Position numbers and translations under genes: made by a program | Part shown: in pieces, positions 15,776 through 24,135 of the stretch | Layout: every line of letters begins with the position of its first letter | Numbering within the stretch: the stretch's first letter is position 1 | The notes under the pieces: generated by a model | The model's database searches: none | What the model was told of the DNA's origin: nothing | Seen by the model: only the letters and a program-made list of their open reading frames with translations | Origin: Rhizobiales bacterium CCH3-A5 | Lineage (GTDB): Bacteria; Pseudomonadota; Alphaproteobacteria; Rhizobiales; Beijerinckiaceae | NCBI GenBank assembly: GCA_001556025.1 | Contig: LSIB01000022.1 | Location: 1 to 35,483 of the forward strand | Direction: 5' to 3' | DNA length: 35,483 nucleotides

Positions 15776-18700
15776 CTATTGCTGAACACCCGCGGTCAAC
15801 TGATGCACCATTGTTCCGGGGCAAACCCGTCTCGCAATCTCGCAGAGATGCGGGTGGTGCGTGAGGTAGATCACCTGCCCGACCTGCGCCATCTCGCCGA
15901 AGAGCCGGAACGCCTCCTCAGCCCGGAAATCATCAAACGTCTCCATGATGTCATCGGCGACGAACGGCACTGGTTGTCGAGAGGCGACGAATTCGTAGTA
16001 GCCGGCGACGCGCAGCGCGAGATAGAGCTGGAAGCGCGTCCCCTTCGATAGCTCTGCAGCCTCTTTTGAGCCTCCGCCAGCAGCGAGCGCAATCAGGATC
16101 TCGCCGTCCTTCTCCGGCTGGGCGGCGAGCCCGGTATAGGCCCCACGGCTGATCGTCGCGAAGGCTTGGGAAGCGCGCGCCATCATCGAGCTGCGATGCC
16201 GGTCACGATAGGCGCGCAGCGCCTGTTCGGCCGCGGCCGCGCCCAGCTTCAGCCTGAGATAGCGGAGCGCGCGATCCTCGATATCGAGCAGCAGCGTGCG
16301 CTTCTCCTCCTCGATCTTTGCCACAGCGCCATCGCCACCGACGGCCTCGACCCGGTCGAGTGCCTTGCTGTGGACGGAGAACATGTCACGGCTGCGCTGG
16401 TCCTGGTCATCGAAGCGAGCCTTCAGCTCGACAAGTTCGGCTTCCAGGGCAGTGTGATCGGCACGATCGAGGGCGGCTTCCGCCTCGTCTAGCGTGGGCA
16501 GGCGAAGTGCAACGAGGATGTCACGCTCGGCAGCGTCGGCCTGCGCCGCCAATTCTGCTCGCTTCTCGATGGCCGACAGCTTGCCGGAGACCTCTGCCAA
16601 GGTCGCAACGCTGAAGAACGCGGTCATCTCCGTCCTGCGGCGATCGTGAACCGCCAAGGTCTCGGAGAGCGTGCGTTGCCGGATTCGAGCAGCCTCGAGG
16701 TTTTGGGCCGCGGTCGCCCACCGCGTGCGTTCGGCGTCGGCTTGCTGAATTTGAGCGCTGACCGCCTGCGCCAGATCCAGGATATCGCCCGACGGCGCAA
16801 CGATCCCCATCTCACTGGCGAGCGCTTCGGCCTCATGGCGGAATGCGGTCTGATCCTTCTCCATCTTGCCGATCCGGTCGACGAGACTGGCCTTTTTCTC
16901 CAGCACGGGGCCGAGCTCAGTGATGGCTGCAAGGATTTCACGAACTGTGGCAAGCGTCGGCACTGTGCCGGCCTCTCCCAGCCAACAGGCCGCGCAGGTA
17001 TTGGCCCATGAGGCGTTCCAGTCGCGATCGGCGTCCGTGGCCTTTTCGACCTTGCGTTCGCGGCTCGCCAAGTCACGCTGCCTTTCATCCACGCTGGCCC
17101 GCAATGCCTTCAGCTCGACCTCTCGATCGATGGCCCCCTGCCCTGCTACCAGCAGCGCCTCGAAGCCGGCATCCGTGCCCTGCGGCAGACCGGCCGCGCT
17201 CAGCGCGGCGGCCAACCTATCTCGCACAGCCACGGCGTCGGCTTCCGCCTCACGGAGATCGCTCTCCGCTGCACGGACGAGCGCTCTCGCCTCCAGCGCT
17301 GTGTCACGCCGGCCAAGCCAGGTTTCAAACTGAGGCAGCGGCATGCTGTCCGACAGCGCCGGACAGGTCACCGCTATTGCCGCCGCGATCTCGCGCTGGA
17401 TTCCCTCCACGGTCGTTGCCGCGACATCCCGAAGTTCGATGGCGCGATGGCACTCTGCCTTGGCAATGGCCAGCGCCTGGCTCACCTGATGGAGTTTTGC
17501 GACATCGGCCATATGACCGAGCCGTCCGGTCGTGATGATGTCGTCTCGCCGAAGTGCCGCCTCGAAGCCGTCGGCAGAAGCACTATCGAGCCTGCCCCGA
17601 TGAGCGGCCCAGGCCTGCTCCCGGATTGCACGAATGCTCGCGGCTTCCTGATCGGAGACGAGACCTGAGATCCCACTGAATGCGTCCAGTTCGGCAGTGA
17701 GGCGGATCTGCTCCGTCGTCAGGCGCTCGACCTCGCCGGCATGCTGATCGATCCGCTTCTGTGTTTCAGCGATCGCCACCGTCCAGCGCTGTATCTCAGC
17801 CGCAGGGGGAGCAGGCAGATCGACGAGTTCATCGACGTCACCGTTCCAGGGCCGCAGCTCGCGCAGACGATCCGCCAACGATACGCGGGCGGCATCACGA
17901 GCCCGTTCGGCCAACCGGCGACGCGCCGCATGGTCGTCCGCCCTCGCGGCCGCAACGGTCGCCGCGAGCGATGACATCCGTTTCTCATGCCCCTGCCCCG
18001 TCTCCGGATCGCCGCCGGCCTCACCTAGCCTGGCCTGCGCCGCCTCCAATCGCCGGCGAGCCTCGGACAACTCGTCGGCAGCCGATTTCAGCGCAGCCTC
18101 GATGCCGGAGCGCGTTTCGATCAAGGCGCGAAGTGCGCCGACGACGGAGGCTCCGAGAACGAGGCGATCGGGATCTGTCTCTCCAGTCCGCTCGATGCGC
18201 CCCAGGATCGTGGAGATCGCGAATTCGGCCTCGCGCAGTTGCAGACGGCGCTCAGGGATGTCCTTCTCGGCCGTGACATAGCGGGCGCGCATACCGGCGA
18301 GCCGCTCGACCTTGTCGGCCAGCCGCAGCGCTGTCTCGTCGACCACGAACGCGTCGAGTTGCCCCGACAGCTCCGCCATCTCCTCGGTAAGACCTTGCGC
18401 GCGAACGCCGAGCTCGATCTCATCCTTCTGCAACTGCGGCAGCTCCTCGGCCCAGCCGCGCGGAGCGTCGGGAAGGTGGACCAAGGGCGCGATGCGCTCT
18501 CGGAGCCCACGCAAATCCGCCAAGCGCGGCAAGGCGTTGAGATGGCGCTGGATCTCGTCCATGCGCGCCTGGATCCTCCCGCGGCTGCTGATCGCCTCTT
18601 CGTACTGGATGGCGGCCCGATCGCGCGCCTCGATCAGCTGGGCATAGTCGGACGCCAGGGTGTCGACCCGCTCCCGCTGCGCCTTGAGTTCCGCTAGTCG

Positions 18701-19267
18701 GGCCTTGAGGTCCGACAGCTCGCCGCTACGGGCGCGGTACTTATAGAAGCCCTCGGCCTCGGCCTTGAGATCGACGAGGCCTTTGCTGAGATCGGCCAGG
18801 CCCGCGCTCGCGGAGAACAGGAGCTGGCCGAGATCGCCCTTGCTCGAGAGGATGCTTTCGCCGCCTGCCTCCAGCGTCGCGTCGTCGAGCGAGAACATAG
18901 TGCGATAGGAGTCACGGTCGATGCCGCCGAGTTCTCCCAGGAGGACGCCCTCGGTGATCGGCTGGTCGCGCGCATCGAGCAGGCTATTCTGTGGCCGCTT
19001 GATCCGAACGAGCTCCTGGGGGCCACCTGCGAGCTCCAATGTCCCGCCAATGCGCATCGTCGGGTAGGGGTGGATGAAGTTGAAGCGGCTGCGCGTCTCG
19101 ATCCCGAAGATGAGATCGAGGAATCCGGCCAGGGCCGTCGATTTGCCGGCCTCATTGGGACCATAGACGATATGCAGATCGGGCTGGCCCTCCACCTGCT
19201 CGCCAAACTCGATGCGGTGATCGGTGAACTTGCCATAGCGTGTGAGATCAAGGCACTTCAGGCGCAT
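15776..19267 (-). CDS. SbcC/YhaN-like coiled-coil ATPase of the Shango-like operon
   Basis: A 1163-residue SMC/Rad50-type protein. Walker A is GPNEAGKST at residues 36-44. A long coiled coil runs from about 175 to 990. The C-terminal lobe has the ABC signature (AELSKGTRFQLYLALRVA) and Walker B (PVPFVADDIMETFDD), followed by LTHHPHL, the switch histidine region. The head sequence (IHPYPTMRIGG, then FNFIHP) is closer to YhaN than to housekeeping SbcC. A CAAC near residue 757 is the only CxxC and is not clearly a zinc hook. Together with the phosphoesterase it should form an SbcCD-like DNA end-processing complex. The ATG at 19267 overlaps the phosphoesterase stop by one base (TGATG). Conjunction with TerB/ATPase/helicase genes argues for defence rather than routine repair. 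Confidence 0.9.
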   Translation of the reverse strand: MRLKCLDLTRYGKFTDHRIEFGEQVEGQPDLHIVYGPNEAGKSTALAGFLDLIFGIETRSRFNFIHPYPTMRIGGTLELAGGPQELVRIKRPQNSLLDARDQPITEGVLLGELGGIDRDSYRTMFSLDDATLEAGGESILSSKGDLGQLLFSASAGLADLSKGLVDLKAEAEGFYKYRARSGELSDLKARLAELKAQRERVDTLASDYAQLIEARDRAAIQYEEAISSRGRIQARMDEIQRHLNALPRLADLRGLRERIAPLVHLPDAPRGWAEELPQLQKDEIELGVRAQGLTEEMAELSGQLDAFVVDETALRLADKVERLAGMRARYVTAEKDIPERRLQLREAEFAISTILGRIERTGETDPDRLVLGASVVGALRALIETRSGIEAALKSAADELSEARRRLEAAQARLGEAGGDPETGQGHEKRMSSLAATVAAARADDHAARRRLAERARDAARVSLADRLRELRPWNGDVDELVDLPAPPAAEIQRWTVAIAETQKRIDQHAGEVERLTTEQIRLTAELDAFSGISGLVSDQEAASIRAIREQAWAAHRGRLDSASADGFEAALRRDDIITTGRLGHMADVAKLHQVSQALAIAKAECHRAIELRDVAATTVEGIQREIAAAIAVTCPALSDSMPLPQFETWLGRRDTALEARALVRAAESDLREAEADAVAVRDRLAAALSAAGLPQGTDAGFEALLVAGQGAIDREVELKALRASVDERQRDLASRERKVEKATDADRDWNASWANTCAACWLGEAGTVPTLATVREILAAITELGPVLEKKASLVDRIGKMEKDQTAFRHEAEALASEMGIVAPSGDILDLAQAVSAQIQQADAERTRWATAAQNLEAARIRQRTLSETLAVHDRRRTEMTAFFSVATLAEVSGKLSAIEKRAELAAQADAAERDILVALRLPTLDEAEAALDRADHTALEAELVELKARFDDQDQRSRDMFSVHSKALDRVEAVGGDGAVAKIEEEKRTLLLDIEDRALRYLRLKLGAAAAEQALRAYRDRHRSSMMARASQAFATISRGAYTGLAAQPEKDGEILIALAAGGGSKEAAELSKGTRFQLYLALRVAGYYEFVASRQPVPFVADDIMETFDDFRAEEAFRLFGEMAQVGQVIYLTHHPHLCEIARRVCPGTMVHQLTAGVQQ

Positions 19268-20541
19268 CAGGAAACACCGCCTTCCGCACCCGCATGGAGG
19301 CGGGCAAGCACGTTTTCGGAGCCGTCCTTCGCCAGCGCAGCGATGGTGGCCTTGAACGCCTCCTCGTCTGAGCCGAGCAGGCCGCGGCATTCCTGTGGAA
19401 GCTGCGTCCTGAGCTCCTGGGCGATGCCCGCGATCTCAGCCTGGTAGGCGTCGGAGCCGATGACCTCCTCGTCGATCAAGCGGCGCAGTTCGGTGAGCGG
19501 ATCAGCTGATGAGGCGGCCACCGCGCCGGGCGCCCGACAGTCGATCTCGAGCTTCTCGACCCAGCAGCTCCCAATGACGGATGCCCGATCGTCTGCTTCC
19601 GTCTTGAGGAGATCGAGATCGCGCCGGATGCGCCAGGCCAGTGGTGTCGCTCCCGTCACCCGCAGGCGGCCGACAAGGTGCTCAGAACCGACATCGCCCC
19701 GCGCCTGCTCCAATGCTTGCGCCAACGAAGCGACAAGATCGCGCCAGTCGTCAATCCCCGTCGCGTCGATGGCAATCCTCTCGAACTGCGCGATGTTGAT
19801 TACGCGCTCCTCGATCCGGATCGAACGATCGTCGCCAATCGTGACCAGGGTCACTGATTTGGCGCCGGCCTCGTTGATGTCGCGGCCCTGCGGCATGCCG
19901 GGCATCACGATCGCGCAGCCGCCCTCGACGACCGAGCGCTTGTGAACATGGCCAAGTGCCCAGTAGCGGAAGCCGGCACCCTGAAGATCAGCCAGGCTGC
20001 ACGGCGCATAGAGATCATGTCCAGGGGCGCCCGCGAGGCTGGTGTGCATGAGGCCGATATTCACGGCGCCCTCGACCGGCGGCCTGTACTTGCCGATCAG
20101 ACTTTCAGGGGCATGGGGCTGCGCGAAACTGAGCCCGTGGATTGCGACGGGAAACTGGCCGCTACTCCGCTCGATCGCAATCGCCTCGGCGCGGCCGCCG
20201 AACAGCTTCACGGAATCCGGCAAGGTCAGTTCCTTGGTGATCCGCGACAGCGCGTCATGATTGCCGCGGATGACGAAGACGCGGATGGCGGCCTCGTGCA
20301 GCCGGCGCAGCTGCTCGGCCAGGAACCGCGCCGTCTTCATCGAGGTCTGGTCGCCATCATAGAGATCGCCGGCCAGCAGCAACGCATCAACTTGTTCCTC
20401 GAGGCACAAATCGACGATGCGCACGAAGGCGCGGCGGGTTGCGTTTCCGATCAAATCGGCAAGATCCGCATCGCGCAGGGCGAGTGAGCGCAGCGGCGAA
20501 TCCAGGTGAATGTCCGCCGCATGGACGAAGCGATACGTCAC
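19267..20541 (-). CDS. SbcD/YhaO-like DNA phosphoesterase
   Basis: A 424-residue calcineurin-like metallophosphoesterase. All metal-binding motifs are visible: AADIHLDSP (Asp10, His12), AGDLYDGDQ (Asp59), RGNHDALSR (Asn94, His95), MHTSLAG near 165 and GHVHKRSV near 200. The C-terminal 150 residues are a helical capping region. Members form the nuclease half of Mre11-Rad50/SbcCD complexes and need the SbcC-like ATPase encoded next. The start overlaps the helicase stop as ATGA, and the stop overlaps the ATPase start, so production should be stoichiometrically coupled. A chromosomal sbcD would normally be beside sbcC only, not in a helicase/TerB operon. All catalytic positions are present, so it should be active on DNA ends or hairpins. 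Confidence 0.9.
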   Translation of the reverse strand: MTYRFVHAADIHLDSPLRSLALRDADLADLIGNATRRAFVRIVDLCLEEQVDALLLAGDLYDGDQTSMKTARFLAEQLRRLHEAAIRVFVIRGNHDALSRITKELTLPDSVKLFGGRAEAIAIERSSGQFPVAIHGLSFAQPHAPESLIGKYRPPVEGAVNIGLMHTSLAGAPGHDLYAPCSLADLQGAGFRYWALGHVHKRSVVEGGCAIVMPGMPQGRDINEAGAKSVTLVTIGDDRSIRIEERVINIAQFERIAIDATGIDDWRDLVASLAQALEQARGDVGSEHLVGRLRVTGATPLAWRIRRDLDLLKTEADDRASVIGSCWVEKLEIDCRAPGAVAASSADPLTELRRLIDEEVIGSDAYQAEIAGIAQELRTQLPQECRGLLGSDEEAFKATIAALAKDGSENVLARLHAGAEGGVS

Positions 20542-22841
20542 GATCTATCCCTTACGGTCCAGAACCTGAGGCTCTTTCGAATATCTTCTATCAGGGCCTT
20601 GTTCCGGCGAAGCCAAATCCGTTTTAAAAGCTGGACGGGCACATTGTCATCGAACTTGCCGCCTTGGATATTTTTTATGAAGTCCGGCAATCGGTCCCAT
20701 TCTGCCATTGGCAGGCTACGCAGTTTCTCGAGAGCCGCGTCGAGCCTCGCTTCGGTTGCGTCTGCGATCGTAACACCGAAATCGTGAGGCTCGGCATTCA
20801 GCCCCACCATCGCGAGAACCACAGCGAGAACAGCCGACGACTCGGTACCACGCCAGATGAACAGGTTCAGATCGCCGCCGTCGGGCACCGTCGACAGGTC
20901 GTCCAGTTTCAAAAGACGATAGGCCTGCCGCCCTTCCGCGAGCAACGCCGTGGCTGTAGCATCGAGAAACGCGGGAGTATCGTCGTTCCGGTAGACCTCT
21001 CTCATTTCGGCAATCAGAACGTCATGGCTGGCCTCGCCTTGCCGGCGCTCGAACATCGGGACACGGCCGCCCTTGTGGGGCACGACCTGCAGCACCTTGC
21101 GCCGTTCGTCGACGCCTTCGATCTGCCAGCGGCGGCCGGCGAACACGACGAGGTTGCCCACAGCCACGACATTGGTGAGCGGAATCGTGCCGAGAGGCTT
21201 CGCCCCGACGACGAGCTTCCACTCGGGCCCACTCTCGAACAGCGCATAGAACTCCTTGGCCTGGACGAGCGGCTCGCCTCTCTCGCCGAGCATCAGGGTC
21301 CCATCGGGAGCCTGTTCGACGAGGCGGACCTCCTTGCTTGCGACATGCCTCAGGAGTTCGGCGAAATCGGCACTTGTCACCAATGCGAAAGGCCCCGCAC
21401 CAGATAGCGTCCTGAAGATCGCATCAGCCCGCGCTCCGCCCTTCTCGGCGATGATCGACAGCGTCTGATGGAGCAGGCCGGTGGCGAGTTCTGCGCTGGC
21501 GGCTGGCGGCTCGACGAAGCGCTTAGCGAGCAAGCGGATCGCGGCCACGGCGCGCACGATGCCGGGACGAAGCCGGTCCAGCATCGAGGTCGTGTCCTCG
21601 ATGGCGGCTTCGCTGACATAGATCCTCAGCACCGAGGGCGTCCCTTCCCTTCTCCCCGTGCGGCCGAGGCGTTGGCGGAGGGCTGCGATCGAACGCGGCG
21701 CTCCAATCTGGGCGACGGATGCGATCGAACCGATGTCGATGCCGAGCTCCAGCGTCGAGGTGCAGACCGCCGTCGTCGGCAGATGCTCGTCCTTCAGGCG
21801 GATTTCCAGGGGTTCCCGCAGATCCTTCGACAGGCTGCCGTGATGGGGAAAGAACTCGTTGGGCAGGCCGGCGTCTTCGGAACGTGACCGCAGGCCGTCT
21901 GCAAGCGTTTCGACCAGATTGCGGGCGGAGGCAAACACCAGATTGTTTTGCCCCCGGAGCGTCGCGAACAGGTGGTCGGCAATCCTTGCATTGACTGACG
22001 GCGGTGGCGGTGGCCGAATTGCCGGCTTGTCCTCGACCTCTTCAGCGTCGTCGTCTTCCGTTGCGTCGCCGTCGGCTTCATCCCCGTCCGGCCCTTCGTC
22101 GGGCGGATCGCCATGGTCGACATAGCCCCTGATCTGAAGCTGGAGCTCGCCACCGCGTCCCCTGCCCTCGACGAGGGACACGCGTTCGGCAGCGCCCGGC
22201 CGCAGCCAGTCGCGCGCGGCGTCAAGGTCTCCGATCGTGGCCGACAGGCCGACACGACGGGCCGGCCGCGCCGCGATCGCGTCGATGCGCTTGAGAAGCG
22301 AGGCCAGGTGAAGGCCGCGCGCGCCGGCCATGAAGTAGTGCAGTTCGTCGATGACGATGAAATCGAGTGCACTCATCAACCTGACCGCGTCGCCCGGACG
22401 TCGGATCAGCATCGCCTCGATCGATTCAGGCGTGATCAGCGCGATGCCGGCGGGCTTCTTCAGCGTGCGGGACTTGGCGGATTGAGGCGCGTCGCCATGC
22501 CAGCGAACCACGGGCACCTCCATGCGCTCGCAGAGCTCGTCCAGGCGCTTGAACTGGTCATTGATCAGCGCCTTGAGCGGGCCGACATAGAGAACGGATA
22601 ATCCTTCGGGTTTTCGCCCGTTGACCAATGTGAGGATCGGAAGGAACGCCGCTTCCGTCTTGCCGGCGGCGGTCGAAGCCGAGATGACGACGTCACCGTC
22701 GCTCTCCATGATCGCGCCAATCGCCTCGGACTGGATATCCCTCAGGCCGGCCCAGCCCTGTTCGCGGATCCAGCGCCGGATCTGCGGATCGAGGCGGTCA
22801 TAGGCATCCACGGCGTCAGAGCCTGATCGTGGCCAAGTCAT
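20538..22841 (-). CDS. sngC: Lhr-like DEAD/DEAH helicase, Shango SngC-like
   Basis: A 767-residue SF2 helicase. Q-like motif RDIQSEAI (34-41), Walker A SASTAAGKT (54-62), GPLKALIND (88-96), ITPESIEAML, DELH (165-168), LSATIGD (199-205), then in the C-terminal lobe TSTLELGIDIG and QRLGRTGRREG. Motif order and the C-terminal accessory domains resemble Lhr. Between the lobes is a strongly acidic linker (near 22040-22100: GDEADGDATEDDDAEEVED). The ATG at 22841 lies 26 bases inside the ATPase gene with GGAG just upstream; the frame to 23087 is a shadow of that gene. As third member of the TerB-ATPase-helicase trio it corresponds to Shango SngC. The Shango label rests on family order, not on a search. 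Confidence 0.8.
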   Translation of the reverse strand: MTWPRSGSDAVDAYDRLDPQIRRWIREQGWAGLRDIQSEAIGAIMESDGDVVISASTAAGKTEAAFLPILTLVNGRKPEGLSVLYVGPLKALINDQFKRLDELCERMEVPVVRWHGDAPQSAKSRTLKKPAGIALITPESIEAMLIRRPGDAVRLMSALDFIVIDELHYFMAGARGLHLASLLKRIDAIAARPARRVGLSATIGDLDAARDWLRPGAAERVSLVEGRGRGGELQLQIRGYVDHGDPPDEGPDGDEADGDATEDDDAEEVEDKPAIRPPPPPSVNARIADHLFATLRGQNNLVFASARNLVETLADGLRSRSEDAGLPNEFFPHHGSLSKDLREPLEIRLKDEHLPTTAVCTSTLELGIDIGSIASVAQIGAPRSIAALRQRLGRTGRREGTPSVLRIYVSEAAIEDTTSMLDRLRPGIVRAVAAIRLLAKRFVEPPAASAELATGLLHQTLSIIAEKGGARADAIFRTLSGAGPFALVTSADFAELLRHVASKEVRLVEQAPDGTLMLGERGEPLVQAKEFYALFESGPEWKLVVGAKPLGTIPLTNVVAVGNLVVFAGRRWQIEGVDERRKVLQVVPHKGGRVPMFERRQGEASHDVLIAEMREVYRNDDTPAFLDATATALLAEGRQAYRLLKLDDLSTVPDGGDLNLFIWRGTESSAVLAVVLAMVGLNAEPHDFGVTIADATEARLDAALEKLRSLPMAEWDRLPDFIKNIQGGKFDDNVPVQLLKRIWLRRNKALIEDIRKSLRFWTVRDRS

Positions 22842-24135
22842 CGTCTCCGCCGCAAGCATCCGCCGCCTCGCCCGCGACGGCGCCGCCGTCATCCCTGACG
22901 ACCTCGACATGGCCCAGCAGTTCCCGCCAATCGGCGCCAGGATTTTGCTCCAGCACAGCCAGGAGCTGGACGAAAGCCTTGATCGTGTTGCGAGGCGTGC
23001 GGAAATAAGCCTCGCCGATCCGCTGCGCGCAGTGACGCATGAAGGCATCGAGCGCCTCGTCGGGGACGATGTTCTTCGCCGGATCACCGCCCGCGACGAC
23101 GTGGCGGATGTTGGACAGCAGGATGTGCAGATCCTCCGGCGTCAGCGCCGACAGCCGGACGACCGGGCCGGACAGATCGACGAGGCCGTTGCGCGCGAAG
23201 GCGTTCTCGGACAGCCGGCTCTGCAGGGCCTCGTAGCTGTAGAGGCCGCGGCGCGTATCGAGCAGGAACTCCGGCGTGCCGCCGAGCATGAAGCCGAGCC
23301 CCTGCACATTGCCTTGCAGCACATCGTTCAGGATGCGCAGGATCTGTTCGTAGTTCTGTTTGCGGGCCTGGGCATTCTGGAGCTTGTAGAGGTTGACGAG
23401 CTCGTCGAAGGCCACGAGCAGCCCGGCATAGCCGGACAGGCGCACGAATGCTGCCAGAAGCTTGAGCGCGTCGTAGATGTTGTCGTCGTCGATGATGGTG
23501 CGGACGCCAAGCGCCTGGCGCGCCTCGGTCTTGGTCGAGTACTCAGCCCGTAGCCACCGCAGGGCGGCCGCCTTTAACCCCTCGTCGCCAGCCTCGCTGC
23601 CTCGCCAATAAGCCTTCAGCACGACCGCATAGTCGTAGCCGCCGACCTCCTCCTGGAGATGGCCGAGCCGCTGGTCGATGACAGTCTCGACCGGACGGCT
23701 CGCGGCTTGCGCCTCCTTGACGGCCTCGGTGACGAAGCGCTCGACGACGCTGGCGAGCGCACCGCCGTCGGGCTTGGTCCGGGTGGCCATGTTGCGGACA
23801 GCCTCGGCATAGAGCCCGCGCGCCTGGCCGGCGCTGGCATGGAGCCGGCGATCTGGGGCGAGATCGGCATGGATCGTGATCAGCCGCCTCTCGAGCGCGA
23901 TGAGCCGAACGAGGTTCATGAAGAACGTCTTGCCCGCTCCGTACTCGCCGATCACGAAACGGATCGCTGCGCCACCATCCGCGATGCGGTCGATGTCTTT
24001 GACCAGCGCGCCGATCTCGCCGGCGCGCCCGACCTGGATGTGGCGGAGACCCGCACGCGGCACGACTCCGGCTGCCAGCGCCTGGAGGATGCCGTCGCGA
24101 TCTTTGGGGCGGATCGGTACTGGGGCGCTCGTCAT
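22816..24135 (-). CDS. sngB: P-loop ATPase (BrxD/DUF2791-like), Shango SngB-like
   Basis: A 439-residue protein. Walker A is IGEYGAGKT (62-70) after an AGEIGALVKDIDRIADGG segment. Walker B is LLVAFDELVNL (239-249). A sensor-like region (QGLGFMLGGTPEFLLD, near 290) follows. These are features of the DUF2791 P-loop family, which includes BREX BrxD. The same ATPase type is the second component of Shango. It starts at the ATG at 24135, overlapping the TerB gene stop as ATGA, and overlaps the helicase start by 26 bases. No BREX genes (pglX, pglZ, brxC) are nearby, so BREX is unlikely. It probably works with the helicase and TerB protein on invading DNA; the mechanism is not known. Confidence 0.8.
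   Translation of the reverse strand: MTSAPVPIRPKDRDGILQALAAGVVPRAGLRHIQVGRAGEIGALVKDIDRIADGGAAIRFVIGEYGAGKTFFMNLVRLIALERRLITIHADLAPDRRLHASAGQARGLYAEAVRNMATRTKPDGGALASVVERFVTEAVKEAQAASRPVETVIDQRLGHLQEEVGGYDYAVVLKAYWRGSEAGDEGLKAAALRWLRAEYSTKTEARQALGVRTIIDDDNIYDALKLLAAFVRLSGYAGLLVAFDELVNLYKLQNAQARKQNYEQILRILNDVLQGNVQGLGFMLGGTPEFLLDTRRGLYSYEALQSRLSENAFARNGLVDLSGPVVRLSALTPEDLHILLSNIRHVVAGGDPAKNIVPDEALDAFMRHCAQRIGEAYFRTPRNTIKAFVQLLAVLEQNPGADWRELLGHVEVVRDDGGAVAGEAADACGGDDDLATIRL

Noticed and set aside
16990..17005. CAAC in the YhaN-like protein as a Rad50 zinc hook
   Set aside because: It is the only CxxC seen but is not at a clear coiled-coil turn, and YhaN-type proteins need no hook; left as a note only.
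15776..20541. Housekeeping chromosomal sbcCD
   Set aside because: The pair is translationally coupled to helicase/ATPase/TerB genes inside a mobile defence island, and the head sequences resemble YhaN/YhaO rather than SbcC/SbcD.
20538..24135. BREX system, from the BrxD-like ATPase and Lhr-like helicase
   Set aside because: No pglX, pglZ, brxC, brxA or brxB genes are present in the window.
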